From assembly GCA_023053575.1 (NCBI GenBank), contig JAKZAP010000009.1:18643869-18707868 (forward strand): a stretch of DNA of 64,000 nucleotides. Reading direction: 5' to 3'. Shown here in pieces: positions 11,376 through 24,100 of this stretch (positions are counted from its first letter, which is position 1; each line of letters opens with the position of its first letter). Source of the stretch: Branchinecta lynchi (taxonomy: Eukaryota > Arthropoda > Branchiopoda > Anostraca > Branchinectidae). A program made the translations under genes and the position numbers. The notes under the pieces are model-generated. The model was not told the DNA's origin, made no database searches, and saw nothing but the letters and a program-made list of their open reading frames with translations.

Positions 11376-13132
11376 AGTTGCGTTTTTGCTGATACCATGG
11401 TCTATTACCACGGTAACTGGATCTGCAATTAGTAGTTTTTGCAGTATACCGTGGTATCTGATACACGGTGCTCTGCAAAAATACATCACTAAGTGCTAAA
11501 CTCCTTTCTCACCAATTTGACAAAATTTGATGAAAGTGAGATGACTTCTCAGATACCACGACCAGTTACCACGGTCGGACCGTAGTATCTGAATATCTGA
11601 TACTACGATAACTGGCCAGATACCCGAATAACTGCGAAAACGCCTTTTGACCGTGGTATCAGATACCACGATAACTCCAAAAACGACTTTAGACCGTGGT
11701 ATCAGATACCATCTGCAACAAGACCAAAGGTTTCGCTGGGATCCAAAAATTCTATATCTGATCCAGACAACTGGGTCTTGTCTTAGCCAGATCCAGTCTT
11801 CGCCAGACTCCTTGAACATTTTTACAATTAAAATTCAGAAACAGATTAAGGCCGAATAGCTAATCACCTGAGAAAACCAAGTTCAGATTTGGATTCAGCA
11901 TGTGTGTTTACCCCTATAAGTCATATCTGTTTTGACGAAAACTTCCTGCCACTTCTGCCAATTTCCCAGTTCCGGCCGAACTCCAGAACTACTTGTCCGG
12001 CGAAAAAAGAAAGCTCAAAGACGAAATCAGGGTATCTTCTTTCCCCAGTAATGAACATCTAATCAACTTCAAATAGAAATTTAGCTTATAACAAATTTTC
12101 CGATTCCAGCCGGATTCCGGCCGAACTATATGTCCGGGTAAAATACGATTGTCACACAGGGACTCAGCATCTCTTCTTACCCCTAAATTGCTTATCTAAT
12201 CAACTAGAAATAAAACTTTGACTTCCAACAGTTTTCCGGTTTTGGCCGGATTCCGGACGAACTACATGTCCGGGTAGAAACTTGTTTTCACATAAGTTTT
12301 CAGCATGTCTTCTTGCCCTAAATCGAACATCTAATCAACTCCAAATAAAACTTTTAATTTTGACAAACTTTCCGGTTTGGGCCGGATTCCGGTCAAAATA
12401 CTTGTCCGTCGAGAAAATAGTTTTCACCATCGTCTTCAGCATGTCTCCCTACCTCTAAATCGAACATTTAATCAACTTCAAATAAAACTTTTACTTTCAA
12501 CAAACTTTCCGGTTTGGGCCGGATTCCGGGCGAAATACTTGTCCATCGAGAAAATAGTTTTCACCATCGTCTTCAACATGTCTTCCTACCCCTAAATCGA
12601 ACATCTAATCAATTTCAAATAAAACTTTTACTTTCAACAAGCTTTCCGGTTTGGGCCGGATTCCGGGCGAAATACTTGTCGGTCGAGAAAATAATTTTCA
12701 CCATCGTCTTCAGCATGTCTTCCTACCCCTAAATCGAACATCTAATCAACTTCAAATAAAACTTTTACTTTCAACAAACTTTCCGGTTTTGGCCGGATTC
12801 CGGGCGAACTACTTGTCCGATGACAAAATGGTTTTCACCATCGTGTTCAGCATGTCTTCTTACCCCATAATCGACTATCACATTAGCTGTTTCAAAATAT
12901 TTTGTTTGTCACTTAATTTGAATCCCCTCCCCCACCCCTAAATGTAGAGCTACAAAGCCCATCTACGAACTTGACTGGTCCGACGACCCAACGAACCCTC
13001 ACACCAAGTTTCATCAAAATATCTCATTCCCTTCGAGAGTTATCGTGCTTACAGACGGACGGACAGACGGACAACTTTTGCGATGTCATAGGTATCCCTC
13101 CACTTACGTTTTGGGATCCCAAAAACGCAACT
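11376..13132. mobile_element. MITE, AGTTGCGTTTT family, host of a tandem-core element
   Basis: The left end AGTTGCGTTTTTGC is at 11376 and the right end AAAACGCAACT ends at 13132. It is flanked by ATT on both sides (11373-11375, 13133-13135). The body has CCACGGTAACTGG and GACCGTGGTATCAGATACC motifs, as in the uninterrupted copy 44210-44549. The element 11719-13122 sits in the A-run next to the right end. Confidence 0.8.
11719..13122 (+). mobile_element. Tandem-core (HINE/pearl-like) element, complete
   Basis: It begins CAAGACCAAAGG and ends CGTTTTGGGATCCCAA. Between are the 137-bp units (starts at 12377, 12514, 12651) and the ACGGACGGACAGACGG microsatellite near 13053. It is near-identical to 1-1245. 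There is no terminal inverted repeat and no coding capacity. Confidence 0.8.
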
Positions 13133-13556
13133 ATTTACTATTATTATTATTATACGAGTAGTTTTTAGTGAAATGTTTATTTATGAACAGTCAGCTCACT
13201 CAACAACAACCACATAAAAGACAAAAATCCTGTGGGTGGCTGTATCTTCTAACCACTTTTTAACTTAAAATTATTCACTAAATAATAACGGAAAAACTAG
13301 TCTAATACGGAAGATGGGAGGGGAGGGGGGAATAGATGAGTCATCTGGGGACAACACGTTATCTTAGCTCCAAATTTGGAGCTAACAAAACAAGTTCTAG
13401 CTTTAACGTGTTTCAAACTCCCAAGAATTTCAGTGGTAAAACGCCAACTAAATGAAACAACGTTAGTCTATTCGAATAGAAAATCCTTGGAAAGCGAAAA
13501 TTTCAGGAAAAATTTGGTGTGAAACCAACTGTTTAACTAAGACTGAAAAAGTTAAA
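13133..13556. other. Intergenic, no feature recognised
   Basis: It contains a short TTA repeat near 13136-13153 and a G-rich patch near 13317. No gene or clear element end is seen. Confidence 0.5.
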
Positions 13557-15320
13557 TTAAGCGCCGCAGGCGATTTTTTTTAATCTGCCTTTTTCCGGAA
13601 AAATGTGATGTATACCTAGAAGTTCTAGCTTTTTAATGTGTTTAAAACCCCCAGGAATTTCAAGTCTGAAACGCCAACCAACCGCAATACCGTTCTTCCA
13701 AATAGAGAATACCATGAAACTCGCCGCAGGCGAATTTTTTTGGAAACACTGATGAGTGGAGCACCTTTTTGCGATCCCAAATAAAAGTAAGGCTACCTGT
13801 GAAACCGCAGATCTGTCCATCAGAAAAAGTAGTGGTCATCCACGACAAAGTAGGTACAGAGTAGATTTGTTCTGAATTTACAGCAAAACTAGTAGTTTTC
13901 ATGTAAAAAGACATGCTTAATACTGGAATACTGCGATCGCCATTGCACTGCGCCGCCTCAATTACTCTTCGAGATTACTGCCACACCGAGAAATGACCAA
14001 AATAAGAAATAAGGTCCCAGTTTGACAATAAGTCTTTTTTCGGTCATTGGTGAGCAGCAAAATCAACCAAAGGCCAGTTTATAGGTCCGAACAGACAAAC
14101 GACCTACACACAAAACAAGGAGGAGAGGTTCGCCGAATTTTTACGAGAAGGAACGAAAGATTGTTTGAAGGTGCATTGCAAAAAAAAAAACACAAAAAAA
14201 TGGCTTAACGACGAGACAAACTTTTGGTCTTCGCCCGACAGAAGTTCACAGAGTCCGATTTGATTTCTTATGTATAAAAAAGATCCCGATTCGCCGACTA
14301 GACTTAAACTAGTCTTCAGAATTTCGTTTCTTATGTGTAAAACCAAAACCCGATTAACCGACGAAGCTTAAATTTTCGGTCTTCGTCCGACAGCCACCTA
14401 GACTTCGGGATTGGCCCGAGCCCAACACAAGTTTACGAGTTTAATTTATTACATTTTTTTTTTGTTTTCTTCCCCGAAGTTGAACCAGATGATTGACAGC
14501 CTGACGAGGACCCTTGCCAAGAAGGGCCGAAATATCGCTGATGAAGAATCGTAGCTGACGTAGCCGTTGTAAACATTGTTTGAATACAAAATTAATTTAT
14601 TACGTATAATATGATCCCGATCAGCCAGCGGGTGCCGGTGCCTGACTAATCTTTGGCCCGACCAAAGCGTCCAGAATTCGATTTCTTCTGCATTTTGACC
14701 GACAAGACTACAAGGAACTTTATTTCTTACGTGTTAATAAAAGCCGATGTGACGACGAAATTTAAGCTTTCGGAAGGCGCCCGATAAACTTTTACAGAAT
14801 TAGATTTCTTACAAGTAAAAAGAACCCAATATGCGGACGAGACTACCAACGCCCGACAAACCATACAACATTTGATTTCTTCTGCGTTTCGCCCGACAAG
14901 ACTGCACAGTACTAAATTTCTTACATTTGAAAATAACATGATGTGCCGACGAGTCTTAAAATTCCCGGGTGCGCCCAACAAATGTTTGCAGAACCCGATG
15001 TACCGACGAGCCGACCGAAGCCCGACTAAAGCAGACACAATTTAGTTCTTCTGTATAAAAATAATCCGATGTGCCAACGAGAACATCCGAGGCCCGGCAA
15101 AAGAATATACATTCGATTTTCTTCTGTGTGTTTGCCCGACAAACGTCTGCAGAATTTGATTTCTTGCGTGTAAAAAGAACCCGATGTGCCGACGAGTCGA
15201 CCGACGCTCGGCAAAAGCATACAAAATTTCATTTTTTCTGTGTTTGCCGGCGCTCCGCACCGACAAACTAGTGAACTTTCGTCGGTCCCCCCCCCCTCTC
15301 CCCCCATAGTGACGCCCCTG
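13557..15320. mobile_element. hAT-like non-autonomous element with internal tandem repeats
   Basis: The right end is CCATAGTGACGCCCCTG at 15320, matching the resolved copy ending at 25905. The interior has GCGCCGCAGGCG boxes (13561, 13722), then repeats of GTGCCGACGAG, GCCCGACAAA and GATTTCTTNTGTGT roughly every 60-70 bp from 14200 to 15280. The left terminus was not found, so the left limit is approximate. Overlapping frames on both strands are artefacts of the repeats. Confidence 0.6.
14497..14540 (+). ncRNA. Hammerhead-ribozyme-like core (candidate)
   Basis: The order is CAGC (14497-14500), CTGACGA (14501-14507), a hairpin GGACCCTT/AAGGGCC (14508-14528) with an A bulge, GAA (14529-14531), A-TA-T (14532-14535), C (14536), then GCTG (14537-14540) pairing with CAGC. 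This fits the hammerhead core CUGANGA...GAA with a one-pair helix III and an AUC cleavage triplet, as in Penelope-like element ribozymes. Activity is inferred only. Confidence 0.45.
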
Positions 15321-15473
15321 CTCATTCCCACACAACCTTCCGGGTCTGGGGCAACCATTTCTTCGCTGTCCGTACACACTGTGATCAATCAATAAATCAA
15401 AATTAGTTTCAACATTATCCTACCTGTTTTTTTCGCAAAAATTAGCACAAAAATTAAAAAGAAGCAGGCACAA

Positions 15474-15548
15474 CCAGCGAGAGACTCTACAGGAGGCTAA
15501 CACCACCTTATCTCGCTGGAAGTGCGATTTAAGGTAATTTAAGGTAAT
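15474..15548 (+). repeat. CR1-like LINE 3' tail with terminal stem-loop
   Basis: A 9-bp stem CCAGCGAGA (15474-15482)/TCTCGCTGG (15511-15519) is followed by GCGATTTAAGGTAATTTAAG. It is homologous to the ends of the LINE copies at 26089-26150 and 28462-28530. Nothing of the ORF remains. Confidence 0.75.
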
Positions 15549-15554
15549 GATTGC

Positions 15555-16423
15555 ACTTTATTTTTGCAGTCTAAATTCAAAGTGGAAGCACTACCACGTA
15601 CTGACTTCCGGGAAAACATCCCACTCCGTTTGCGAGTTATCGGGGCACGGACATATATTATGTGATATAGTAGGCAGCCTTTAAAATGTTTCGCGAAACT
15701 TTACTTGTGCCGTATTCCATATTCTCACTCACTGTATGGTTGAATGGCCCGTAATTTAGGTGAGGTGTTAGGCCTAAGATTTCAGCAACCTGAAAGGTTA
15801 GAAATGCCAGGAAAATGTCGGATTACAAAAAAATCGCCTGCGGCGCTGACTTTAAATTTGTCTTAGGTACATACGGTAAAAGCTGCTGTTGGGCATCTGT
15901 GCCACGTTAAAAGCAAAAGTTTGTGTGGGAAATAGTCGAACAAAGGCCGATTTAGCAAATTTTGGCTGCAGCTCTTTTGTAGTCCTATCCTATTCCTGTT
16001 TAGTTGAAGTGTGCATTTATGTGCAGTTAAGCTTGAGATTTAGTGTAGTTGAATTTTGCTCGGATTGAAAAAATTTCGGCTGCGGCGCTCACTTTAATTT
16101 GTCTTAAGTAGATACGTCAGAAGCTAATACCGAGGCGAGGTCCAGCTAAATTTGACATGAACGGCATCGTCCAATTCCTGTTACTTATTTGTTTATTATT
16201 TTAGTACTACAATGGCATTATCCGTAACGTTTTAGAATTTATAACGTTAATAATTCTTGAGCCTGCTGGTGCTGTGTTTTTGGCAAGTCATATACTTTGA
16301 AATCCTCACCCCCCCCCCCCATGCCCAAGCCCTTCGGACCACCCCTGCCTCAGACTAAGCCAATCTTAAGCAGAAGTATCCTGTCTTACTATAGTAGCAT
16401 ACACTCTTGCTAATAGTAGCATC
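15555..16423. other. Repeat-derived sequence, partly unassigned
   Basis: Inverted GCCGCAGGCGA-type boxes at about 15838 and 16082 mark hAT-like debris. The rest shows no recognisable gene. Confidence 0.45.
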
Positions 16424-17508
16424 CAGAGACGTTACTAACCAAAATGTTTTTTTGTTTTTTTTTTTGGGAGGGGGGGGACAAGGAAGCTTGGGCTCAAAGA
16501 ATATTTATTTACCGACTGGCTGGTAATTTTTACCGACAGTTTTTGCAGAAAAAACGACCGTTTTCAAGAAAAAAACGACAGTTAAAGTCGCCTGATTTTC
16601 ATGACAAGAGCTATGAGCTCATATGGCACTTGTTACGAGTAGGCACGGCTCGGTTATGTCAAGGATAGATCTAGTGTTTGCTAGGTGTCTTCCCACCAAG
16701 TTTCATCTCGATCCCTCCACTCATAGCGTTTTCCAATATTTCCGGTTGCCCCCTCCAGCTCCCCCCAAATGTCACTGGATCCGGTCCGGATTTTAAGTAG
16801 GTCGTCTGAGGCATGAGGTCTTTCCAAATATCAAGTTTCATCGAGATCCGGTCACCCGTTCAAAAGTTATAAATACCTCAAGATTCCGGATTCCCCCTCC
16901 CGCCACTCCCCCGACAGTGCCCGAATCGGCTCGGTCATGTCAATGATGTATCTAGTGTTTGCTAGGTGTCTTCCCACCAAGTTTCATCTCGATCCCACCA
17001 ATCATAGCGTTTCTCAAGATTTCCGGTTGCCCCCTCCAGCTCCTCCCAAAAGTCACCGGATCCGGTCCGGATTTTAAGTGGGTCGTCCGAGGCATGAGGT
17101 TTTTCCAAATATCAAGTTCCATCGAGATCCGATCACCCGTTCAAAAGTTATACATACCTCAAGATTCCGGATTCCCCCTCCCTCCACTCCCCACACGGTG
17201 CTCGGATGGGGAAAGTGACTATTTCCAACTTAATCATTTGGGATCCCTGATACGCCTGCCAAGTTTTATCGTCCTAGCTTATGTGGAAGTGCCCGAACTA
17301 GCAAAACCTGGGCAGACCGACGGACGGACAGAAATTGCGATCGCTATATGGCACTTGGCCGAAGGGCAAGTGCCATAAAAACCGACTGTAATCATGAAAA
17401 CAATCAACTGTTTTGTCGAAAAATCGCGGAGCGCCGCGCCGACTAGGTTATTTTTTACCGACTGGCCGGCAAAATTGCCCCCCCCCCCCCCCAGTCGTGA
17501 CGCCATTG
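16424..17508. mobile_element. hAT-like element with perfect 8-bp target duplication
   Basis: The left end is CAGAGACGTTACTAACC and the right end CGTGACGCCATTG, flanked by GTAGCATC at 16416-16423 and again at 17509-17516. The outer parts carry ACCGACTGGC and AAAACGACNGTTTT motifs. The middle is occupied by the element 16617-17378. Confidence 0.85.
16617..17378 (+). mobile_element. GGCACTTG-ended repeat element nested in the hAT copy
   Basis: It starts CTCATATGGCACTTGTTACG and ends GGCCGAAGGGCAAGTGCCATA. Inside are repeated AGTTTCATCNNGATCC and GGATCCGGTCCGGAT blocks about 155 and 290 bp apart, then GACCGACGGACGGACAG. It is homologous to 3534-5845. Confidence 0.7.
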
Positions 17509-17519
17509 GTAGCATCAGT

Positions 17520-18570
17520 TCGTAACGCATCCTACTTTTTGTACAACTTCATACTACTGTTTTGAGATAAAAGTGATTTTACTGACCCGATAATTCAACC
17601 GAAATGAAGAGGGTATCATTCTGAAAGATCTAAATTTGCCCCGAGGGTTAGTATCGCTCGATGCTGGGATGCGCATAGGGATATAGTAAATTTGTGTAGA
17701 TCATTCTGGACGCTAAAGAAAAAAAAACTTAACATTCATCTTTTATGGGCATAAGTAGCGGATGATTATTATCTCTTTACTATTCTGTTATTTTATTATT
17801 TATTTTTTTCTTTTTAATTTTTGTATTATTGATATCTGATATCTGGGTCTGGCAAGAACTCTATCAGATTTAACATTAGAGTTATTTCATTATTGTTTAA
17901 TTTGCGGAGTAGCTGTTGCTTTTACATTCCAATTTGTTTAATACAGTGTATGTCCCTGGTGAGACCTAGTATCTTCCAGTGTTCCTCTCTATGGGCTTAG
18001 CCAACTATGGATGGATCTAGTGCACAAATAAAACGAGCTTGAACTTGAACGGAGTATTCTCTCATTTTTGTTTGTTTTCCTTCTTTTCCTCTCCTTCTTT
18101 ACTCCGTTTTGTTCTGCGAGAAAAATATACAATTACTTACTTACAACAAAAGTAAAAAGATACGAGTATACTATTGACAAAATATTATACGATACTCCGG
18201 GTGGATAGCCATTGGGTTGAGGTTACATCACGACCGAAGTTCTCTCCGACCATTTCCATACTATAGGATCACACATACCGTAATTTCGAATGGCGTGAGA
18301 ATTCCTGGTCCACGGTGGGATGGTTTCAACAGTTGCCGCGACATTTTCCTGTGTCCGCGGTCCAGTACGGATAATCCCGTGGTTCCTGTCGGTAAGACCA
18401 CGAACAATAATCTGATAGAACCTCCTTCTCCCTATCACTGTAATACGACCATGCGGAGTCGAATGTTTCCCCGAACCATGCCTGATGCAAACGAGCGGAG
18501 GTTACGAGCTACAAGGCACATAGCATTTTGTCACCTGCACAAATAGCTATATCGCTGTGAAGCGGCGTAG
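17520..18570. other. Unassigned, with probable LINE tail at 17950-18052
   Basis: The stretch ending CACAAATAAAACGAGCTTGA plus a further TTGAAC resembles a LINE 3' end with a TTGAAC tail. The segment 18190-18560 has an open frame on each strand (18217-18546 plus; 18438-18223 minus). I recognise neither, and simultaneous openness makes coding doubtful. Confidence 0.4.
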
Positions 18571-18572
18571 TA

Positions 18573-19943
18573 TTAGGGGGGGGGGGGGGTGCAGAGCCAA
18601 AATTTTATTGAATCCTTCAAAAACTTTACCAATCCCAGAACTAGGAATTCGAGCTTTAAATTATGGGACAGAAACGATTACGAAGGAAGAGTAACAATAA
18701 AAGGCAGTATGAACGACGATAAGCCAACTATTAGGCGGCGTTTTGGCGAAGCGCACATGGAGAACATATTGCCGGGTATGATTGCAGTAACAGCTACTAT
18801 CTATTATAGTCAATAGAAAATTACGTCGAGCGCCGCATGCGAAAATTTTCAAAATCCATTATTTCATTTTTGTAGGCTAAAATTCAACTGCTTCTCTTAC
18901 AAATTCTATCATTTACCGTTGGTTAAACACCGAGACTCTGAGAAGTTCCAGAAACCGGATGGAGCGACGTTCCGGCAGCAGCAGCAACTGTAGTCTAGTC
19001 AATATACTACCTATAATCACATAAAGTGAGCGCCGCATGCGAAATATTTTTTGCTTTTTCCTGCCAAATTTAATTTCTATCCAGATTCTAGCTTTTAATG
19101 TTTCGAAAACTCAATCCTAAAACTGTCTTAAAGCCCCTTCCACAAAATAAATAATATTACGGAAAGTGCTGCAGGCGGAATTTTCGAAGTATTATGATTA
19201 GATATTCTTTTTGAGATCCAAAATAAAAGTAAGGACTATCGATGATATTACAGATCATCCCTTTTGTCTGCGACCAGTGCTTCACTCGACCTCTTCCGAG
19301 TTTCGAGGTTCATGGTAACTTCCGAATCTTGATCTTGGCAATTCCAACGACGAATCCCAGTTATTATACCGATAGCATGTTCGGGATTCTGTATAACTAC
19401 CGTATCCCGGTTATTAACCGAATTGTTTTGGTATCGAAAGACTACCGAACAATATTTATATTCGGTATACTTTCGTCAAAACTGGAACAAAGTCAGGATT
19501 CGTGGTTAACTTCCTAATCCTGGAAATTATACTGAATAAATTACCGTATCCCAATCGTGATACCGAATAATTTCGAACCAATAGCTTATTTGTGATCCTT
19601 TGTAACTACGGAATCTCCATAAATATACCGAATAGTTCCGGCATCGAAAAATTACCAAATAATTTCAGTAAATTCTCTCACCAAATACGTGATAACTACC
19701 GAACTGGCAATTATACCGAATCCCGATCATTATACCGAAGAGATTTGTACATATAGCCTATTTAGGATTCTGTATAACTACCGAATCCCCGTAAATATAA
19801 CGAACAGTTCTGCTATCGAAAAATACCAGACAATTTTAGTAAAATTTTGGGCCTCCGGCTCAAAATTTTACCGAATCTCAAAAAGGTATATGTGGGGGGG
19901 GGGGATGCTGCACCCCCGCACCCCCCCCCCCTTGCGACGCCCC
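18573..19943 (+). mobile_element. hAT-like element (TTGCGACGCCCC end), left terminus decayed
   Basis: It aligns with 58175-59586 from the G run and TGCAGAGCCAA block to the right end CTTGCGACGCCCC at 19943. It shows ACCGAATCCC repeats and GCGCCGCATGCG boxes, and is uninterrupted at the point where a LINE tail entered the 5848 copy. Confidence 0.75.
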
Positions 19944-19949
19944 ATCTCT

Positions 19950-20940
19950 CGTCCCATACGACGCTTAAACATATCTGTGATCTAGTGAAGTACATACTTA
20001 TATCCGGGACCTGTATACCATTTGTTTGGTATAGCTTATCATGCGCTGCAGATGTGACAACGAAGAAGTTCAGGATAGAAGTGTGATAGAGCTCAACCGA
20101 GCGGGCTTTTCATAGTCAGAGCAAGGATGCATTGTGAGATGGGAGAGAAGGACGTCTGCTCACATTAGAACTATACGTTGTTTGATTTTGCTCGCTCTTT
20201 GTGTTAGCTAGTAGGTTTATTTCATGGCAATCGAATGCAAAATAAACTTCTACCCCATAAAACCTGCACTAATCGTCACGAGAACCATTTTTAACTTCGT
20301 TTTTTCAATGCTGAATCGTAGTGTGTGTTTCTTATTTATAATTTGCAAAAACTGAATTCAGTTATGCTGCGATAGTTTCTAAATATACCGATCTCTCTCT
20401 CTCTCTCTCTCACACACATCGAATATTAACAGGAACCGGTCTTGTAAATTACTATTGTAACTTTTTCTTATTCTGATTTTTCTTGACACAAGAAGCATTA
20501 TCACGACTTCGCTGTTTACAGCTGCAATGGTCCCCCTATTTACTGATATAATTATTGTTATTATGATTATCTATTATTATTACACTTAAAAGTACGACAA
20601 GTGGGAATTAACGAAAAGACTTAACAAGAAGTTCACTTTCGAAAAACAAGTTGACGTTCCGTGAGTACGAGAAGGGAACAGCCTTGACATGTAACCGGTC
20701 ACGTTGCACCTTTTTTTTTTTTACCCAAAGCTTTGTTCAAATCGGTATAGCCTAATAAGCTGCATACGAATTTTCTGCATCATGGTTTATCCACTAGTTC
20801 GGGAAAGGAGGCGTTTTGATAGAGGTACATCAGAGATTTTTACTAAACTAATACGAATACAATTTGAACAAAATGTTCACATCCATTAATACCACAATAA
20901 AGATAAAAAAAATACCAATTTGGGAATTCTTCGGAGACCT
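19950..20940. other. Intergenic, microsatellite only
   Basis: A (TC)n run followed by CACACACA lies near 20391-20417. No gene is recognised. This region is just beyond the probable 3' end of the HIGD2A-like gene. Confidence 0.5.
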
Positions 20941-20966
20941 AATGTACACTATCCTAAGAACAAATT

Positions 20967-20972
20967 TTTATT
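20967..20972 (-). promoter_or_regulatory. Polyadenylation signal of the HIGD2A-like gene
   Basis: AATAAA on the minus strand begins 46 nt past the stop codon, implying a short 3' UTR. It is canonical in sequence; usage is inferred. Confidence 0.55.
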
Positions 20973-21017
20973 TACAAAACTAGTTAGGTACTTTTATATA
21001 CAAAAATCTACCACAAA

Positions 21018-21184
21018 TCACTCCTTCGATTTTGTGGCGGCCACAATTACTCCTCCAATGATTGCTGCAACTGTAAATCCCTGTGCGCCAATCCTTGCAC
21101 GCATCATAAGCTGAGACATGCGTTTGTTTCCAGATTGCATACTGAAGAGACCATAGCTGAGTGCAGCAGCAGTTAGCAGACAAC
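21018..21184 (-). CDS. HIGD2A: HIGD2A-like gene, coding exon 2
   Basis: This is 167 nt; the acceptor is TTTAG at 21189-21185 and the TGA stop at 21020-21018. It holds both hydrophobic segments and the QX3RXRX3Q motif. The correct frame is not the longest open frame here, so it is easily missed. Confidence 0.9.
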
Positions 21185-24100
21185 CTAAATGCAGGATGAT
21201 TTAGCCCATTTCCTATTGGGTGAAATTTCAGGGCACGAGGAGAAATTCTTGGCTGAGCTCATCTGAGACCTTTGTTTTTGTTCACAATCCAATCATATAA
21301 AGGAGGCTGAAAGGCTGAACAAATTGTCCATTACTTTATGCCACAAGGTAGCCTAATGTGCTTAAACAAACCTTTCAGAAACATACTAAAAAAAATATTC
21401 ATTTGTGTCTTTAGTCGACAAAAAAATATTCTTAGGAGACAGTTAACAGTGTCGGGGGGCTCCTTATACAGTAATTTAGCAAACTTTACTCATGTATTTT
21501 ATTTATTTAAATACTTTTCACCTTAGAAAGTAGACAAGCAGAGTTAGAAACTTAATAGAAAAGTACCACCTATACTTCTTTCAATCAATCAATCACTCAC
21601 CTTTGGCTTTCTAGGTCTGCCAATGGTTCTATACCTAACTAGTGGGGTGGTGATCAAACTATGTTCACAACCCCCTTGGTAGCTCAGTGGTAGAGCACTG
21701 GTCTAGATCAGTGGTTCCCAACCTTTTCCGTACCATGTACCCCTAATCAAGGTTCGAAAAGATTGCGTACCCCCTTTTCAGAACGTGAAAAAGACGATAG
21801 TTATTTTTTATAAATGATAAGTCATACACGTGTAAAAATATATACAAAATCAATGAAACAATCACTAGAGGCTGCTTTGTGGCAATTTTTTTTTTTTAAA
21901 TCTCGGCTCGACGTCTTTTGCAGTCAGCCTGTTTCTGTGTTTGGTTTTGATGTTCTCCGTACTTCATCAAGCTGCATCACAAACTTTTTTGTTAGCTTAT
22001 TCGCAAACTGAATGACAATATCAGTTGCAATATCTTCGATTCTTCTTGAAACAAAATTGTTTGACACAGAAACAGATTTTATGTCAGTAGCCTAGCTGTT
22101 TTGAATCAACATTATTTCACTAACTTTTACAAGGGCTTGTAATCAGAGGCGTCACGCATGGGTTGACAACACCTATCCCCCGAAAAAGGTCGGCCGAACG
22201 ATTAAAAAGAAAAGAGTTGGCGCGAAGCGCGAGATTTTTCGTAAAAGCAGTTACTGAAAACTTGTGTCTGACAAACATGCTAACTGTTCTTACAAGTGCC
22301 ATATAACCTTTTAGCTCTTGTTCTTGAAAAAGTCGTTTTTTTCTTGGAAAACAGTTGTTTTAAACAATCGGTAAAAATTACCAGCCAGTCGACAAATGCC
22401 TTGCCCACCCCCAAAAATGTTGGCTAGTAACACCTCTGATAACAAGTGCAATAAACCAAATCGTAACAGCCTAATACCCCCTTTGTCTCGGCCAGTAAAA
22501 ATACCTTGCCCCTTAAGATACATTTTGGCTGATGATGCCTCTGCTCGTATATTAGGCTTTTGGCCATCGAAAATGAGTGAGACATGATTTTGAAGCTACA
22601 GACTAAATCAGTCTCGGTTCCTTCGCGTATTTTTTTCTTTCACTTCATGCCTTTCTGATTATCCTGTCAGATGGGGAATCGAACTGCTTAGATGAAGCCT
22701 TCGAGGGTATCGCTGTTCCTGTGCCTCAGGCTGTGGGCCAGTTCTATCTGCTGACTACTGTAGTGGTTAGTGAACTATGTTCACAAGTGACAATGCAAAA
22801 TGGATATGTCAGCGACAATTTTATTAGAGCTATATTTCAGCCCTTCTTGGCAAGGGTCCTCTTCATGCTCAAGCTGGAAAATGAACTTGAAGACCCTTGC
22901 TAAGAAGTGCTGAAATATAGCTCTAATAAAAATGCAGCTGATGTATCTGTTTTGCATTAGTTGCGTTTTTGATCCGAACTCTCACTTCCGAATTCTCGAT
23001 TCTCGTACAAATTACCGTTTTTGCTCCTCTGACTTCTCCATTCTCGCTTTTGACAAAAACACTAATTTTGCAGCTCATCGCAACCCCGTATACGTGTGTA
23101 TGAATACTGAACACCCGAACTCTGTTGACCAATCAGGGAGGAGAATGGAGAGAGGAGAATTGACAATTCACCATCAGAGTAAATTCTCGATTCTGCAGAA
23201 CCGCGAGGCTTTCCCTGTTCTCGATTCTGACAAAAACGCAAGAAAAGAAGAATTCACTTCATCTGACCAAAAATGCAAAAAAGGAGACTTCTGAGGAGAA
23301 TCACGAGGAGAGTTCGGATCAAAAACGCAACTATTGTCAAATATGATTTGCAGTCACCTTGGGCTGAACAAATATCTATATTCACAAGCCCCTTGGTAGC
23401 TCATTATGTCTGGGTACCATGCTCACACCTGCCAGCATGCCTCACTATTTGAGCACAGGTATCATAAAGGGCTTAGTGTCCTGACTGGTTTATCTCAATC
23501 AAAGTCAAAACCTGCTCAAACACAGTACGGATTTGAAAAACAAAACAGATTTCTGCTTGAATTTTCATTGTCGAAAATGAGTGTACTTCTAAATCTACAC
23601 CATTTTCAGCCAAATACCACACTATAGCCTAGGGCTACGCAATTAGAAGCTAAGCCTTACGGTAAAGTAGATGTATGCTTATTTGAATGCTTCCTTAACT
23701 GTTTCAACACCCTTGTTGAGTACCCTGTCTCTTGCTTATAAAATAGTTAAATAGCAAGGAAAAGTAACAAACTTGACATCAGCTAATATCAAATATTTCA
23801 GGGTTGTCCTGGCACAAACTTCAAGTTTGAAACTGAGAAAAATGATTTCTTTTAGAATTTACAAGTGTTCTCATTTTTCTATCTCAGGAATCTATTCATT
23901 TGGACCGTCATGATTTCTGTTGAAGGCATGTACCAGATTAAAATTATGAAAGGAACACAAGAGCCAAGAGCCTGGTTTTTGTTGCAATCGTATCACTGCT
24001 ATAACACTTCTTTGTTTCTGCACTAGACACCAAATTAGTCCACGGTTTAAAAGACAGGTCCTACAGCCAGAGACTTCAAGAGCTCAACCTACCAAGCCTT

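Noticed and set aside
15026..15392. Two minus-strand frames of about 120 codons
   Set aside because: They lie over the GTGCCGACGAG/GCCCGACAAA tandem repeats of a hAT-like element and overlap plus-strand frames as well.
18217..18546. 109-codon plus-strand frame
   Set aside because: No domain recognised, a minus-strand frame overlaps it, and no splice or promoter context supports it. Left as unassigned.
21673..21740. tRNA gene starting CCCTTGGTAGCTCAGTGG
   Set aside because: The sequence switches to a hAT-like end after the D arm; no anticodon stem or B box.
22144..22438. 8-bp target duplication for this MITE
   Set aside because: Flanks CTTGTAAT and ATAACAAG are not direct repeats, so I do not claim one.
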